The notes under the pieces were generated by a model that had not been told where the DNA came from, made no database searches, and worked only from the letters and a program-made list of their open reading frames with translations. 64,000 nt of DNA. Source: Delphinapterus leucas (taxonomy: Eukaryota; Chordata; Mammalia; Artiodactyla; Monodontidae). The translations under genes were made by a program, and so were the position numbers. Of the stretch, positions 36,906 to 50,069 are shown one piece after another. The stretch spans positions 29,094,667 to 29,158,666 of the forward strand of contig NW_022098021.1 in NCBI RefSeq assembly GCF_002288925.2, in the 5' to 3' direction. Every line of letters starts with the position of its first letter. Position 1 is the first letter of the stretch.

Positions 36906-39899
36906 TCACTACCCTCAGATGATGAAGGAGAATAGCTCTATTGGGTAGATTAGGAAAAATGAGTTTTCATGGTTTTGCCTTATTAGTTCCTAACATAAAA
37001 GTTATTGTCTTCAAAAATTAAAATTATGATGCTTTCCAGTAATCCCCAGTTTTCTTTGTCTTTGCCCCATTTCCTTCTCCTCTCCCCCAGACATCACATG
37101 TGTCACCACAGAACAAATATCTTCCTAGGTAGACCCAGGAGCTCTTGTTAGGTAAGGAGTCTGTGCTTATTTAGAGAAGGATGTATTTTCCAGACGGAAG
37201 TGTTTCACTTATCTTGGAGAATTATATGTAGGAACTTCCCTTCTTGCCAAAAAATGTTCTCCTCTAGTACTGATTACTGAAAGACTCACAGACCTAAGCA
37301 AGAAGGATATCAGGACCTGAAACACTGAAACTCACCCTGAAGACCAAACAGGTACAAATAATTACATAGTTATCTGTTTTTTTCACAAATTTCTTCAAAA
37401 AAATTGTCTTTTATTATCTTTCAAGGGCAAATAAAATATAAAAATTTAATCAAATGAAACAAATCCCTAAGTATACCTCAACAATTGGCTGATCGATGAA
37501 CTGGAGGAAATTTTTTGTTGTACTGATAAATATGCATCTAAAAGAGTTCAACCAAAGCTAAAAGATACATATTTTCTGAACCTACTAAAACTTCAGAAAT
37601 GAAAAACAAAATGTTATCCAAAATGTTCAAAATGAACTGATACTTTATCTTTCCATGATTTAAATATAATATTATTTTACATATTACATAATAAAGTACC
37701 CCCAAAGAAAAATTACTTTACATCATGAAGTAATTGTTTCTTATTCCTCCTGACCAACTAAAGATTCATATCTAGATGCTGAATCTACCAATTTTTTCTT
37801 TAGAAAAAATGTTCATACACTGAAGAAAATTAATATATGTATAAATATATAATATTATTACTATAATTTAATAGCATGCTTGAATATATGATATATATGA
37901 TATGATACATATATATATACATATATATATATGATAGGTGATAAACAAATGTATAAATAATATTATAAAATTCAGAGAGTGAATATTTCCATTAGCAACA
38001 CAGTCAAATACTTTATGGCATACTTTCCCCAAGTAAACTACTGCAAAACAAGTTTAAAAAGTTATTATTCGGGTTCTTTGTTAGATTTTTAAATTTATTA
38101 CTTTGCTAAAAGTTCCATCTTTTTATGATTTTACAATGTATTTAGAAACCTCATAATAACGATTTTATTAACCACAGACATACTCACACACCTCTGCTGT
38201 GTGTCAAACATATGCTTAACTTTGTCTAGCTACAAAGGGAAAACTCTCTTCACACCATTCATCAGAAGCTTAAGAAGTATAAGCAAGGAATAATTTTCAG
38301 TTCACTTATCTATGTTTTCAGAATAAGATATCCAGGGCTCATAGGACAATATGGTATGTCTTCATCTATCATGACTCATTCTGAAAAGGATTTTGCATCT
38401 GATGAGAACTAATGAGCAAATATGATTCTACATTTAGAGATAAATGTGACAGACAATAAAAATCAGTTCTCCAATATTATGGCTTAGGGATAGTGAATTG
38501 ATGATTGGTGAAGGTGCTGTTCATATGGATAATTCCTGAATTCTTATTCAGATTATTTACATAAACCCAAACCTAGAAGGAGGTGTAAAAGTGTGGATAA
38601 CAGTAAAATAATGTATACTGGAATTCTTTTTTTACAAGATTCACTTATTTCATTGGGAGTGGACTACTCATTTATCATTACTGGGGCTTTTCAACAAGAA
38701 TGGTTTTGTACAACCTGCTATATTTTATTTTTGGGCTGACAAAACTGAAATATGGGAAAACAGATAAGATTAGACAATCTTAGAAGTTAAATATTAACTA
38801 AAATAAAAAATAAAACATTTTAAACTCACCTTGCAATTAAAGAAGAGAGTTTACATAATGAATATAAATTAACTGTAATATAAACTACTATGTTAAAGAA
38901 TGGATAAAATAAACAAATAATTAGTTAAAAACATATTTAAGTAGCTACTGTGCAAAAGAATGCAAAAGAACAGAAAATGGAAAAGATTTTTAAAGACTGA
39001 CCAAATACCTGGCTATATGACAAACTAACAAATAGCAATTATATGAAAAAAAGTAGACTTTTTTTTTTTACAAAGAAAAAATACTTCTATGGTAAAAAAT
39101 CCAGATAGTGTAGAATTGTTTGGTGCTAATTTTTTCTTATGAAAATACCCTTTACACCTTCACTTTTTATAATATGATTGAAAATAACAAGATATTTGAA
39201 TTAGCACTTTGTATCTTTGTTTAAGGTAAAAGTTATTTTTAATCAAGTAGCATTTTTACCTGTGCTGAGCAAACTAGTTTGATAAGCCTCCACTCCCCAA
39301 ACTAGGTCTCAGGTGGTATTTAATTTGAAAGTGACCACTTTCTTGCTACATTGAATAATTGTTTAGATATTCTCAGAAAAAATATATATGCATCTAGTTT
39401 ATAAACTAAAAATCTTGAATAAAATCCCATTAAATAGACAACTAAATTATCCTTTAGACTCCTTGTTGACTTTTGAGCTTCCTCTTCTATGTCATCTCTT
39501 TCCTTAAGTAATTAGGCAAAACTCTGACAAATTAGTTTATACAAATGAAAATAAATGAAAAAAGTCTTAGAGTATGACATAAATTTTTCTATTACAGTTG
39601 AGCAAAATCACCAAGGTTTAGGACTCAATTAAAACAATAGCAAAATATTCTTAATATCATCAGCAAATTCTTCGGACCTCAGAAAATAGCTCAAGGAAGA
39701 TGGGTATATCAATAATTGAAGAGGAATTCTCTAAAGATGAGATACAAAGGGTACCAGTAGGTAAAGTTGAGAACTAATTTATTCTACACATCCAGGGATG
39801 GAGTTTTGCTGCAAAAATAAATAAATAAATAAAATAATAATCCGTGAAAATGGATGAATTAACATAAAGAATACCAATAATTTAAGCTCATCAATTATT
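36906..39899. other. Non-coding AT-rich DNA
   Basis: No gene supported, apart from the exon-like segment at 37091-37151 listed separately. A TA-rich low-complexity run is at about 37889-37945. Confidence 0.4.
37091..37151 (+). other. Candidate cryptic or non-coding exon
   Basis: A long pyrimidine tract (37050-37088) ends in CCCCAG at 37085-37090, a strong-looking 3' splice site, and 61 nt later TTAG is followed by GTAAGG at 37152, a strong 5' splice site. The frame that stays open longest ends in a stop at the last codon, so this would be non-coding, UTR-type or an accidental pair. There is no independent support. Confidence 0.25.
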
Positions 39900-40030
39900 A
39901 GTTCAAATATTCATTTATTGACTATATTATTAATTGACCACATATTTGTGGCATTCTGCTATTCCCTAGATATACAAATACGAATACATTAGAACAGGCC
40001 TCTGCTCTCATGAAGATTGAATACTGTAGT
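39900..40030 (-). mobile_element. L2 LINE 3' fragment
   Basis: 'attcatttattgacta', 'gcattctgctattccctagatatacaaata', 'cctctgctctcatgaagattgaat' is the reverse complement of the L2 3' end. Same layout as 19748-19880 and 62812-62945. Confidence 0.6.
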
Positions 40031-40361
40031 AGTAAAGACAAATAATAATGCAGACTCTAGTTCCATTACTCACTATTTCTTTGAGTCTTAGTGTTTGTTT
40101 TTTTTTTCTCCCATGATACTTTCTTCCACAGAATATATATTAAAAGTCATACCTAATCTTCTAATTTAGGGCATCCCATTATCATTCTCCTATAAAAAGA
40201 AAGAAAGCCTAAACACCTAATCTCAGTTTAAAAACATTCACTAATGGTTTGTTTTCATTTTCAAGTAATGTGTTATTAATCCAGTCTAAATATCCTTCCT
40301 CTCATTTCACTCTTTCCAGACCCCCATTTCAGTTGGTAAATACTTTCCAATTATTCTTTAA

Positions 40362-40545
40362 CAGGAGTTCTTAACCTGGGAATTATCTTTATCCCAGGGA
40401 AAAATGTGGGTATTTTAGGTTGTCACAGTGACTGGAGAGAGCTGTCACGGTTAACCTGGGGTGGGACTGAAAAAAACTAAATGGTCTGCAATATGGGACA
40501 GTCAAATTAGTAAAGGATTGTTCTACCCAAAAGCCAATAGCACCT
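40362..40545 (+). mobile_element. MER5A-like hAT-Charlie DNA transposon
   Basis: Begins CAGGAGTTCTTAACCTGGGA, continues 'ggttgtcacagtgactgg', and ends in the region 'gccaatagcacctccatgg'. This matches the terminal-inverted-repeat and body layout of MER5A in sense orientation. It is non-autonomous and has no coding capacity. Confidence 0.65.
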
Positions 40546-41479
40546 CCATGGAGAATCATATGCAGGTTCTCACTTCTTAATGATTTCCACTTTGTTCTCT
40601 CTCAAAACAAAATCCTTCCAAGTGCCCTACTTTCTAAAAATATTTCTTCCTCTTTCAACATCACAACAACATATCAAGATTGCCCTAATATTAAGGCAAA
40701 CAAATGTTTCAGACGACTTTCTGCTTGCCTTAGATAACAACACTCGGGTTGTGAAGGTGAGGATAGCTTAAAGATTTCCAGTATTAAGTCCACAGATCAT
40801 TCTGTTACTCCTCACTATTTCTGTTAAATTTAACTTTAGATGCTGAAGAATGAAAAGTGAGATATTATTGGTAAAGAGTGCCATTTGTTGGTAGATGTGA
40901 GTGTAAGTTGCTGGCTAGGAAGTTAAGACTTAAATCAAGCAGTTACTGAAGCAAGGACAAGTGAAATTCTCAGAGCAGGTTGCCATTTAAATCCAGCAAG
41001 TTTAAGAATGATGATGATGGTAAAACTACTAATGAGAGAGAGAGAGAGGCTGTGTGAAAGGCACATAGGAACTGATACTAGCCCAAGCTTGTTGTTTACA
41101 GCTCCATTTAAAAAAGAACTGTAGAACAAGAGAGATTGTGTGACACAGCCTAGATCCCCATATTCAGAGATTAGAAAAGACAATAACCACTGAAGAAAAC
41201 CTTTGAATTTGGCCTTCCTTTTAGTTTATATCAAATATTCTTACAGTCTCAAATTAGGTGAATGAATGTCAACCATGCATAAATTTCTAAGGTTTACCAG
41301 GAGTAAGAATTGCAATCAATGAACTTATAAAGACATTAGTTAGGCCCTCCTCCTTAAGAAGGTCCATGGGAACCACAGTCTTCATAATAATATAAGTTTT
41401 GATAAGTTATAATCCCTTTCATTTGGACAATGATAAAGGTAAAAGCTAAGAAATTAACAATGGCGGACGTTTTCCTAAG
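40546..41479. other. Non-coding DNA
   Basis: Small frames (40580-40771, 40935-41183 on minus) have no recognisable domain. A short (GA)n run lies at about 41033-41049. Confidence 0.4.
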
Positions 41480-41585
41480 AGCCTTAAATTCAAAGATCCT
41501 CTTAAGTAGGCACTATTTTATCTACATTTTACAGACATGGAAACTTAGAGTGGTGCTGGACAGGATGAAATATGTTACAAGATGC
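41480..41585 (+). mobile_element. MIR SINE fragment (partial)
   Basis: 'ctttttatctacattttacagacatggaaacttagag' (short match) is the MIR core signature. Only about 100 bp remain. Confidence 0.5.
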
Positions 41586-44097
41586 TTTTAGTCTCTAAGA
41601 ATATCAAAATACTTTATTTCATTTTATAGCTAAATATATAGTGCATGGGTTCCTATAGTTCATGCAGTTGTGAGTAGCCTTAAACTTTTAGAAATTTATG
41701 CAATCAGCAGTGCCATGAAGGTCAGTCGGCCAAAGAATAGAAATCTTCAAAAGAACTCATTTTTACAATACTATCACTGAAGAGGACCTTACTTTTAATC
41801 TCTCCATTAACCCTGTTCACACCACCCTTATCTTTATGCTTAACCAACTGTCTTGCAAAATAGCACTGAACAATATATTCTATAATTAGTTTCATGTACA
41901 GTCAGAATGACTACTGTAAAATTACCATAAGAAACATTTATGTCTCACATTTATTAAATTCAAGGTTCTACAAATAAAGCACGTGCCTGATAAAAGTTAC
42001 AGAACACGGCAAAGCTACATAAACCATTTCCTTAAATTACCGAAGATAATTTTTCTATTTTATTTTTATGAAAAAATGTATTTGTTTATGGGGAAAATGC
42101 ATATATTTATATGTTTAACTGTCCACTGGATATTTCCAGTGAGAACTGAAATCACTGAAACAATTCACACTTACAGTTAATTTTCTGTCTCCTTTAATCT
42201 AACTTTATTATTCCATTGTGTCCATCAGCATGTCATTCTTATTCCTAAAATCATTTGAACAGAAATATTCAAATTATAAGCTACTTTATTTTTTTCTTCC
42301 AGGAACTTCTGGAAAAAACAAAACAAAACATTTAAATGTATATGAAACTGTTCAACTTCTTGATAAATAATATCAAAGGACTGTTGTGTATTTTGGTTGG
42401 GAAGGGTTGATTGCTTTTGGATTTGTTTATTTTTTTACCAAGAATCTTTGAACCTCTTGCTCAGAACAAAAAGGGGTGGGGGGGAACACATCAAAAACAT
42501 TGTACATTTGTATATGCATAAGACCACTTTAACAATATTCAGATCCAAAAATTACTCCATTAAGCTATTCCTGGACTGAACTAAAGAAAACTTTGAAATA
42601 AACATAAAGCTATCTTCTTTTAGATTCTCTACTTCAAAACTAGAAGCTAAATGCTTTTATCTTACTTAACTCTTCCCTAATTCTTTGCTCCATCATTTCT
42701 CTCTGCCCCTAATCCTCTGAACTGCTCTCCTTCCCTCTTGGCCTGGTAAAAAAAATGCCCCCAAACTCAATTACTTCTTAAAGTTAAATCATTCTTAGAA
42801 TAAGGAAGGACCATTTTAAGATTTAGGTTTACACTGAACTGACAGCTATCATCAAAGACTTTTCAAAACTTATACAAAATAGAAAGAAATTTTCAGAGGA
42901 ATATAAATTAGTTATAAGGCTGTATAACCCAGGGCTCTTAGAGATATGACAATTAATTCAAATGTTAGTGGAAATCTCAAATGCAAAAAATTGGATTGAA
43001 AATACAGAACGAGAAGACTCCAGAGGAACTTAAAAGGACCCCAAACTGAACACAAAATCAGAAATGCTTGGGAAAACTATAGACATTAAACATGGTATTT
43101 TGGAGGATATCTCCAAAGTCTTTCCTATGAAATAGTTTTGCTATGATCCAGTCCTCTAAGCAAGGACAGGTTGAATCTTTGGGGGACTTTTAAAATAGTT
43201 CTCTCAAAATTTTAAGTGGACAACAGGCAAGAGTAGACCCTAAAATATATGTGACCCCAATTCTTTCCTCAAGTTTTGCTAATGTCTTTAAGTCAGATGT
43301 AAGAAATTTAACATGGAACAAAATACTAGACTCATACATTATCCTATTGCAAACATCCAGTACTTTGTTAAACATTTTTTTAAAACCTTGTACCCAATGT
43401 TGAAAAACAAAGCTTTTCATTTATTTTTATTTTATTTTTTTAACTTTTTTATTTTAAACATTTTGAAAGAGTCTTAGAATAAAAACATAATACAACTCAG
43501 ATAAATGATGTCTTTACTGATTAGAACAAAACAAAAAATAAAAGTTCCCACCCTAGTCAGTGAACAGGGTCTCTAAGTACAATACCAAAGGATATTGATT
43601 TTTTTTTTTAAGTTTCTTGTGTTAGCTAAAGTAAAATAAAATGTTAGTGATCAGTGAAGGTGGTACTAAGAAAATTTAGCACTTCAGTTTCATTTTCTTT
43701 TCTTTAACTCAAAAAGGATAATTTTCCTAATATACATAAGGACAACCTTGAGAAAACAACTTCCAGAAAAGATGAGTGAGTACCTCAGTGGACTTGCTAT
43801 AACAAAAATTGGGCAAGATAACTATAAATCAAACACATCAGAAATCTGGCAATTAATCAATTTATCTATCAAATAAAATGACAACCTCAGTAAGACAGCT
43901 GGTTCAGTAATTTTTAAATTGGGACTATTCCCATACTCCTTTCCTTCCCAGCTCAGTGGTGTGATAAACAAAAACCAGTAGCACTACAGGCAACAGACAG
44001 GACTAACAGTTTTTGGAGATCTATTAAAATAACTGTATTCAGAGTATAGTCAATATTTTGTCTGAACTTGAAGTCTTAGGAAAATCTCTGCCATAAA
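41586..44097. other. Non-coding DNA
   Basis: Frames at 41983-42180, 42397-42579 and 43190-43420 show no domain. No named repeat before the L1 at about 44098. Confidence 0.4.
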
Positions 44098-45895
44098 ACA
44101 AGCCTCAATAAATTGAAATGTTAAAATCATACATATTATGCCTTATGATCACATTGAAAATAAATAAAAAATCAACAACAGAAGTAAATTTGGGTAACTC
44201 ATATATATGTGAAAATTAAAAACAATATCCTAAATAATCAAGGGTCAAAGAAAAAATAGCAAGAGAAACTAGGAAATATTGTGACATGAAAGAAAATGAA
44301 AGCACAACCTACCAAACTTTATGAGATGCAGCAAAAGCAGTGTTTACAGGGGAATTTATAGCCATAAGTGTTTTTACTGAAAAACAGAAGAAAGATGTAA
44401 AATCAGTAATAAACTTCTAAATCACAAGAGTTAGAAAATGAGAAAGTTAAATGTAGAGCAAAAAAAATAAAGATTAAAATTAAAATTATTAAAAGAAGAA
44501 TAGTATAACAATTAGAAAATCAGTAAAGTAAAAAGTGTATTTTTGAAAAGGTCAAAAATCTTAAATAAAAACTCTTTACGTAGGTGGACCAAGAGAAAAA
44601 GAGAAGATACAAATTACTAAAATCAGAAATGAAAGAGGAGACATTATAACTGGTCTTAGAGAAGTAAAAAAATGATAATAAAATAATGCTATGAACATCT
44701 GTGTGTTAACAAATCAGAAAAAATGGATGCAATAGTCAAATTCCTAGATAGACACAAAGTACCAAAACTGACTCAAGAAGAAATAGGTAGGCTGAATATA
44801 TTTGTAACATGTAAAATGATTGAAATAATAACTTTAAAAATTTCAACAAGGACAAATTCTGACATCAGATAACTTCAGTGGTGATATTGATGAAACATTT
44901 CAAGAATCAATACCATTCACAATTTTTTTCAAAATATAGAAAAGGAGGAAACACTTCTCTACTCATTCTATGAGACAATCATTATGCTGATAACAAAACT
45001 AGATAAACACAAGAAAACTACAGAGCAGGATTCCTTATGAATGTATACATAAAATTTATCAACATATTGCTGGCAACCTGAATCCAGCAATGATTAAAAT
45101 GGAGAATATACCATGGCCAAGTGGCAATCATTCCAGGCTTGCAGGGTTCATTTAACATCCAAAAATCAATCAATGTAATATACCGCATTTATAGAATAAA
45201 GGACAAAAGTAACACATGATCACCTCAATAGACACAGAGAAAACATTTTACAAAATCCAACACCTTTTCAGGGTAAAAACAAAACAAAACAAAACAAAAC
45301 ATAAAACACTTAAACTAGGAGTTGAGGGGAATTATCTCAATCTGTTAAAGAACAACTACCAATAAGCCATAACTTAACGGTGAAATATGGAATGCTTTAC
45401 ACCCATGATCAGGAACCAGGCAAGGATATCTTATCTCACACTTATATTTAATGATAGTACTGGAGGTTTTAGCTAGGGCAATCAGGCAAGAACAAAAGTA
45501 GAAGCTGTCCATATTGGAAAGAAAGTAGTAAACTAGCTTTATTTGTAAATGATGTGATCTTACATATAGAAAATCATAATGAATGTGTCAAACTTATTAG
45601 AACTAACAAACCAGTTTAGCAATGTGATAGGATAGAATATTAATTTTAAAATTCATTGTATTTCTATCCACTAGTGAAAAATCTAAAAACCTAATTAAGA
45701 AAACAATTTTATTTATAATAGCATCTATAAGAATAAAATACTAGAAATACATTTAACAAAAAAGTGCACAATTGACACACTGAAAACTATGAAATATCAC
45801 TGAAAGAAACTGAAAGAATATACTAAATAAATAAAAGAGATTCCATGTCCATGGATTAGATGACTTAACATTGTTAACGTGACAATACTACTCAA
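44098..45895 (+). mobile_element. Old L1 (L1M-type), internal ORF2 portion
   Basis: Sense ORF2, starting at the end of the endonuclease ('aatgttaaaatcatacat', 'atcacattgaaaataaat...'), through the linker ('tttatagccataagtgtttttac') and reverse transcriptase ('gacttaacattgttaacgtgac') to about 45895. It is much more diverged than the L1s at 21136 and 49818, with no long frame. An (AAAAC) run is present at 45282-45301. Confidence 0.75.
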
Positions 45896-46010
45896 GAAGG
45901 ATAAGTCCTCCCAATTTGTTCTTTTTAAGAGAGTTTTGACTATTCTAGATCCTTTTTATTTCTATATGAATGTTAGCTTTAGGTTACCATTTTGCTTAAA
46001 ATTAAAAACA
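45896..46010 (-). mobile_element. L1 ORF2 fragment, antisense
   Basis: 'gttctttttaagagagttttgactattctagatccttt', 'atttctatatgaatgttagctttaggttacc' is the reverse complement of a later ORF2 stretch than where the sense L1 stops. The two pieces meet tail to tail at about 45896. Confidence 0.5.
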
Positions 46011-46581
46011 GGTGGGGCTTTAATAGAGATAGTGGGTATCTCTAACAATCATAATCCTCAAGACATTCCCTTCATCCCAGTCCAGACCTGTTACCTCACT
46101 CCTTTACACAAGAAACAGCCTTCCTTATTTCTGAGCCCACACCCACTAACTTAATTATGAGATTTTTTTACTGGGCAAATGGAACTGCTAGTTTAAGTGC
46201 TCTCCTAATGGTCTTCTTGAAATTTCTGAAGGCATCTCTTTTCATGATGAAGTAATGGCTGTATTGAGCACTGATTTATCAGTATTCTTGTGCCTAAAGT
46301 AAGTTCAAATTAAAGACTTTAACAAGGTGCTGACTTCTTGTGGAGGAAAAGAATCTATTTTCATAGGCTGGATCTTGAAAGTTGAGTTCATTTATGTTTC
46401 CACTGAAACATTTAAACCTCTAGCCAAACTAACAAAACTAGACTAGGCTCAATCATTAAAATCCTAGTAATAAAGGAATCAACAACATACCTTAACTCAC
46501 TTTTATACTACTCCTAACCTCCCTATTAAAACACACTACACAAGGATATAGGTTTATTTGGAAGCTGGGAGCTGTAAATAA
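46011..46581. other. Non-coding DNA, possibly flank of an endogenous retrovirus
   Basis: I see no clear gene or repeat. It precedes the pol remnant and could be further degraded retroviral sequence, but I cannot support that. Confidence 0.3.
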
Positions 46582-46591
46582 ATATAATGCT

Positions 46592-46627
<36 letters not shown>

Positions 46628-46816
46628 GGTACGTGGGCCTCTTACTGCTGTGGCTTCTCCCGTTGTGGAGCACAGGCTCCGGACGTGCAGGCTCAGCGGC
46701 CATGGCTCACGGGCCCAGCTGCTCCGCGGCATGTGGGATCCTCCCAGACTGGAGCACGAACCCGTGTCCCCTGCATCGGCAGGCGGACTCTCACCACTGT
46801 GCCACCAGGGAAGCCC
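46592..46816 (-). mobile_element. CHR-type (CHR-2-like) SINE, full-length and well preserved
   Basis: Minus strand: GGGCTTCCCTGGTGGC head at 46816, A-box and B-box regions, 'gaacccgtgtcccctgc' (B-box complement) well kept, closing at GCGGTACGTGGGCC and a run of about 33 A's (T's at 46594-46625 on +). The target-site duplication ATATAATGCT is exact, at 46582-46591 and 46817-46826. The long, clean A tail and exact duplication suggest this is among the youngest SINEs here. Confidence 0.96.
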
Positions 46817-46826
46817 ATATAATGCT

Positions 46827-48470
46827 CATTTTATTTCACTGTATTATGAAGCTGGGATTTGTTTTACCCTCAGTACCTCCTGATTCTGCATATTTTGCAG
46901 TCGCAGGTTTCTGCACTGCTTATTTTAGTGTCCCTTTAGAATAAGATCAATATAAGCAATATTTGTTTGCCTTCTCCTGGAAAAACATCAAATAGCAAAA
47001 CATCTAGATAATATCCAAGAATTTAGTAAGGAACTCTACTACTTTTCACAAGTCCACAACCAATACCTAAAGGAAACATTACATTTTTCTTATTCAAGAT
47101 TTATATGACCATTTGTTGTGTTTTAAAGGTAAAGAAAATTCTAAGACTGATTCTATATATCTATTAACTATTATAGCTTAGAAAGGTTATAAGATTTCTG
47201 AAGAGAATTTAAATGTTTTCTTAAGTAAAGTTCATTACCTGGATCACGATTTATCCCAAGGAGATAGATGTCTTATTCCTGACAGAGTACAGGTCATTCA
47301 TAACTTTCTCAGACCAATAACAAAAAGACAATTAAAAGGAATTCCTGGATTTTATTGAATTCTACCAGCAATGGACCCCAATTTTTCTGAAATCACCGTC
47401 ACACTATATGACTTAATCAAATCCTTGTTAGGTGAACATTTTCCCTGGAAACCTAAAGAGGGGCAGATGTGTGTGTGTGTGTGTCTGTGTGTCTGTGTGT
47501 GTGTGTGTGAGCTAAATTAGATCTTCAAACATCTGATATGGGTTTACCTAATTATCATAAGCATTTCTACCTCTTCATATATGAAAACTCTAGACAAGCC
47601 CTTAGTGTTCTTAATATTTTTGGAATGACCATAAACAAATAGCTAACTATAGTTTCTTTCTGAGCCCATGTCACAAGCCATATCATCTGCTTTGTCTAAA
47701 GGTAATAGTCAGAACAGATAGATAATCAGAGGTTTCTGCCAATTTGATTTTAGCATCTCCTTTCAACTAGTTCATCCCCTCATGGTTTAAAATGGTTGCT
47801 CACTGAAAAACACATTTCTTAGCAAGTAGGCTTACACCGTATGAAATTCAATTATTTTTCTCCCTCACACGTTTCCATTAATCACTGGAATATTTCAAAC
47901 CCTGCTCCTTTTATTACATTACATGGAAAAGGGAAAGTTCATACTTGTCTAATCTCTTGTTCATGAACTATGTTCCTGGTAGATTTATTAGAAAACCCTT
48001 TAGAATACAGACTTAATCTTTTTGGTTGATTTTCTGTATTTTGAAGCTGAACCCAGAAAAACATCATGGATGTCCCTCTGTAGATCTGACTTCACCCCCA
48101 GAATATGACTTCCTGCTAGAGGCAAATTATACCCAGAAGGCAGAAATCCAAGTGCTCACCAGGGCTGTTAATTTAGTCAGAGATTATAGAGTAATGTGAA
48201 CAATACTAATGGATAAGCTTTGGGGAGTGGACCATAATTTTGGAATTCTTTTAAAAATAAGGAGGGTTCCTGACCACATCTGAGTAGTTGATACATGAAC
48301 TTTTGTCTCTCAAATGCTTTATTAAGAGATGGACATAAAGGAATAACCTGAAGCCTACAGAAAATGACATGCTGCTCCTTTTCCTAAAGAGACTGCACTC
48401 ATTAATATCCTAGTTATATGCCCAAAAAGTAAATCTTTAAATAGCTTCAAAAGTTTATCATAATATGCCA
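46827..48470 (+). pseudogene. Class I (gamma-type) endogenous retrovirus pol remnant
   Basis: A fossil of a retroviral polymerase gene read on +. Around 46870-47120 one frame gives the reverse transcriptase pattern up to and past a decayed region of the catalytic motif. 47290-47450 gives the segment at the end of the RT domain (for example residues PITKRQLKG, with a later stop). 47560-47620 and 48110-48260 give connection and RNase H-like residues (for example AEIQVLTRA). Frameshifts and stops interrupt it every 50-150 bp. A (TG)n expansion lies inside at 47468-47509. It is the class I family by these patterns, and LTRs were not found. The SINE at 46592-46816 sits immediately upstream. It has no coding capacity and no replication function. 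Confidence 0.65.
47468..47509. repeat. TG microsatellite with TC interruptions
   Basis: TGTGTG run with two TCTGTG interruptions, inside the pol remnant. Confidence 0.9.
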
Positions 48471-49817
48471 GCAGTTGGTGCCAGAGTCAGAGAAAAAGGT
48501 ACTGGGAAAAATATGAATGTAGATTGAATGAGAATAATCTCCAAAAATGACCACTTAGGAGCAATGGTACCGCAAATGGAAACACGCAACTCTACGTGAA
48601 ATTTCCTACTACAACAAGACAAAGTAGCTCTTGTATTCAATCAACATTGATGGGAAAACTTTACAAAAATTTCTGACGGTGTCTATAGTGTATGTCTCAT
48701 CTTTCACCAGCATAATTTCGGTAAAACTGTAAAGGTAAGGGACAAGGTTTAAGAACCCAAACCTCAGTAATACTTTGATTACCTCTAAATGAATTACATA
48801 TACCTGAATAGCTTTTGTGTATGTGTCTGTCATTGTTTTTATATTCTCAAAATAGATTGAATCTTTTTATTGCCTGAAAATATAACAATTACTTGACAAA
48901 ATAAATTAAATTAAATTAAAAATAAAAAACATTTAAAAAATATCACTTTCTCAAGTTTGTCTTACCAACACAAGAAAACTCATTCTGTCCCTCAAGTGCC
49001 CTCTAGTGACAGGGGTGCTCATTTTATTGAAATGTTGTAACAAAAACTTTACAAAGCTTTGAAATTTTGAGAAATATAGAAAGGACAAATGTAATTCTGA
49101 AACTGAAAGTAGCAAAACTCTTAAAGATTCTCCAACTTTTATGCATTTAAGGTATTACCATTGGGTTAATGACAATGAGATCAGCTCCTTCTGGGTATCA
49201 TCAATCAATTCTCCCTTTATGTGATAGTAACAGGAAGAAACATGTGTTTAGATGTAGCATCTCCAATTCTACACACCATATTATTGCAAGAATACATTGC
49301 CAAAATTACAAGAGAAAGCAATGCATTCAGGTCTGCCATCAATCGCTATGAGAAGGCTTTCCTCAAATTTTAAAATAATAAATATTGCATAAAAATACCT
49401 GGAGGCCTATCCTAGAAACAAAGGTATCAAAGGTATTAGAGAAATAAATAGAAACAAATAAATAGAAACAAATAGACCTTGGACTCTGGTGGAAAGGGGT
49501 CCATATATCCCAATTAAAAAGCATATATAGCATTCTTGAACCACTGGAAGATAATCCTTTCTAGAGCCTTCAAGAAGAGGAATATTTGGAAAACTCCAGA
49601 AGTATATGATCTTTGTAAGGAGACAGATTCCACTCAAGACACTTGGATCAACTAAAAACAATGACATGAGATGTAGAAGGTGTTAACCAAAATTTCAGAA
49701 ATGGGACCTGATTGAAATAGAAAGGTGTCATTTGAAATTTGTTAGGATGGCAGCCTGGAGACACAGATTCAAAATGTACCTGAATTGTGTTCCACTGAAC
49801 TGCAAAATGTGGGAGGC
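48471..49817. other. Non-coding DNA, unrecognised
   Basis: May hold further retroviral remnant downstream of the pol, but I cannot identify integrase or env residues. Short frames at 48458-48833 and 49407-49667 show no domain. Confidence 0.35.
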
Positions 49818-50069
49818 TTTTTTTTTTTAATATTTAAATTTTATTTCAATAAAATAAAAAGAAATTTTATTTCTTTTTTTATAGAGCAGGATCTTATTAG
49901 TTTTCCACTTTATACATATTAGTGTATATATGTCAATCCCTATCTCCCAATTCATCACATCATCACCACCCCCGCCCCCGCTGCATACACCCCTTGGTGT
50001 CCATACATTTGTTCTCTACATCTGTGTCTCAATTTCTGCGCTGCAAACCAGTTCATCTGTACCATTTTC

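Noticed and set aside
45282..45301. AAAAC repeats as a CRISPR-like array
   Set aside because: Five tandem units of 5 bp are a simple repeat, with no spacers. This is eukaryotic DNA.
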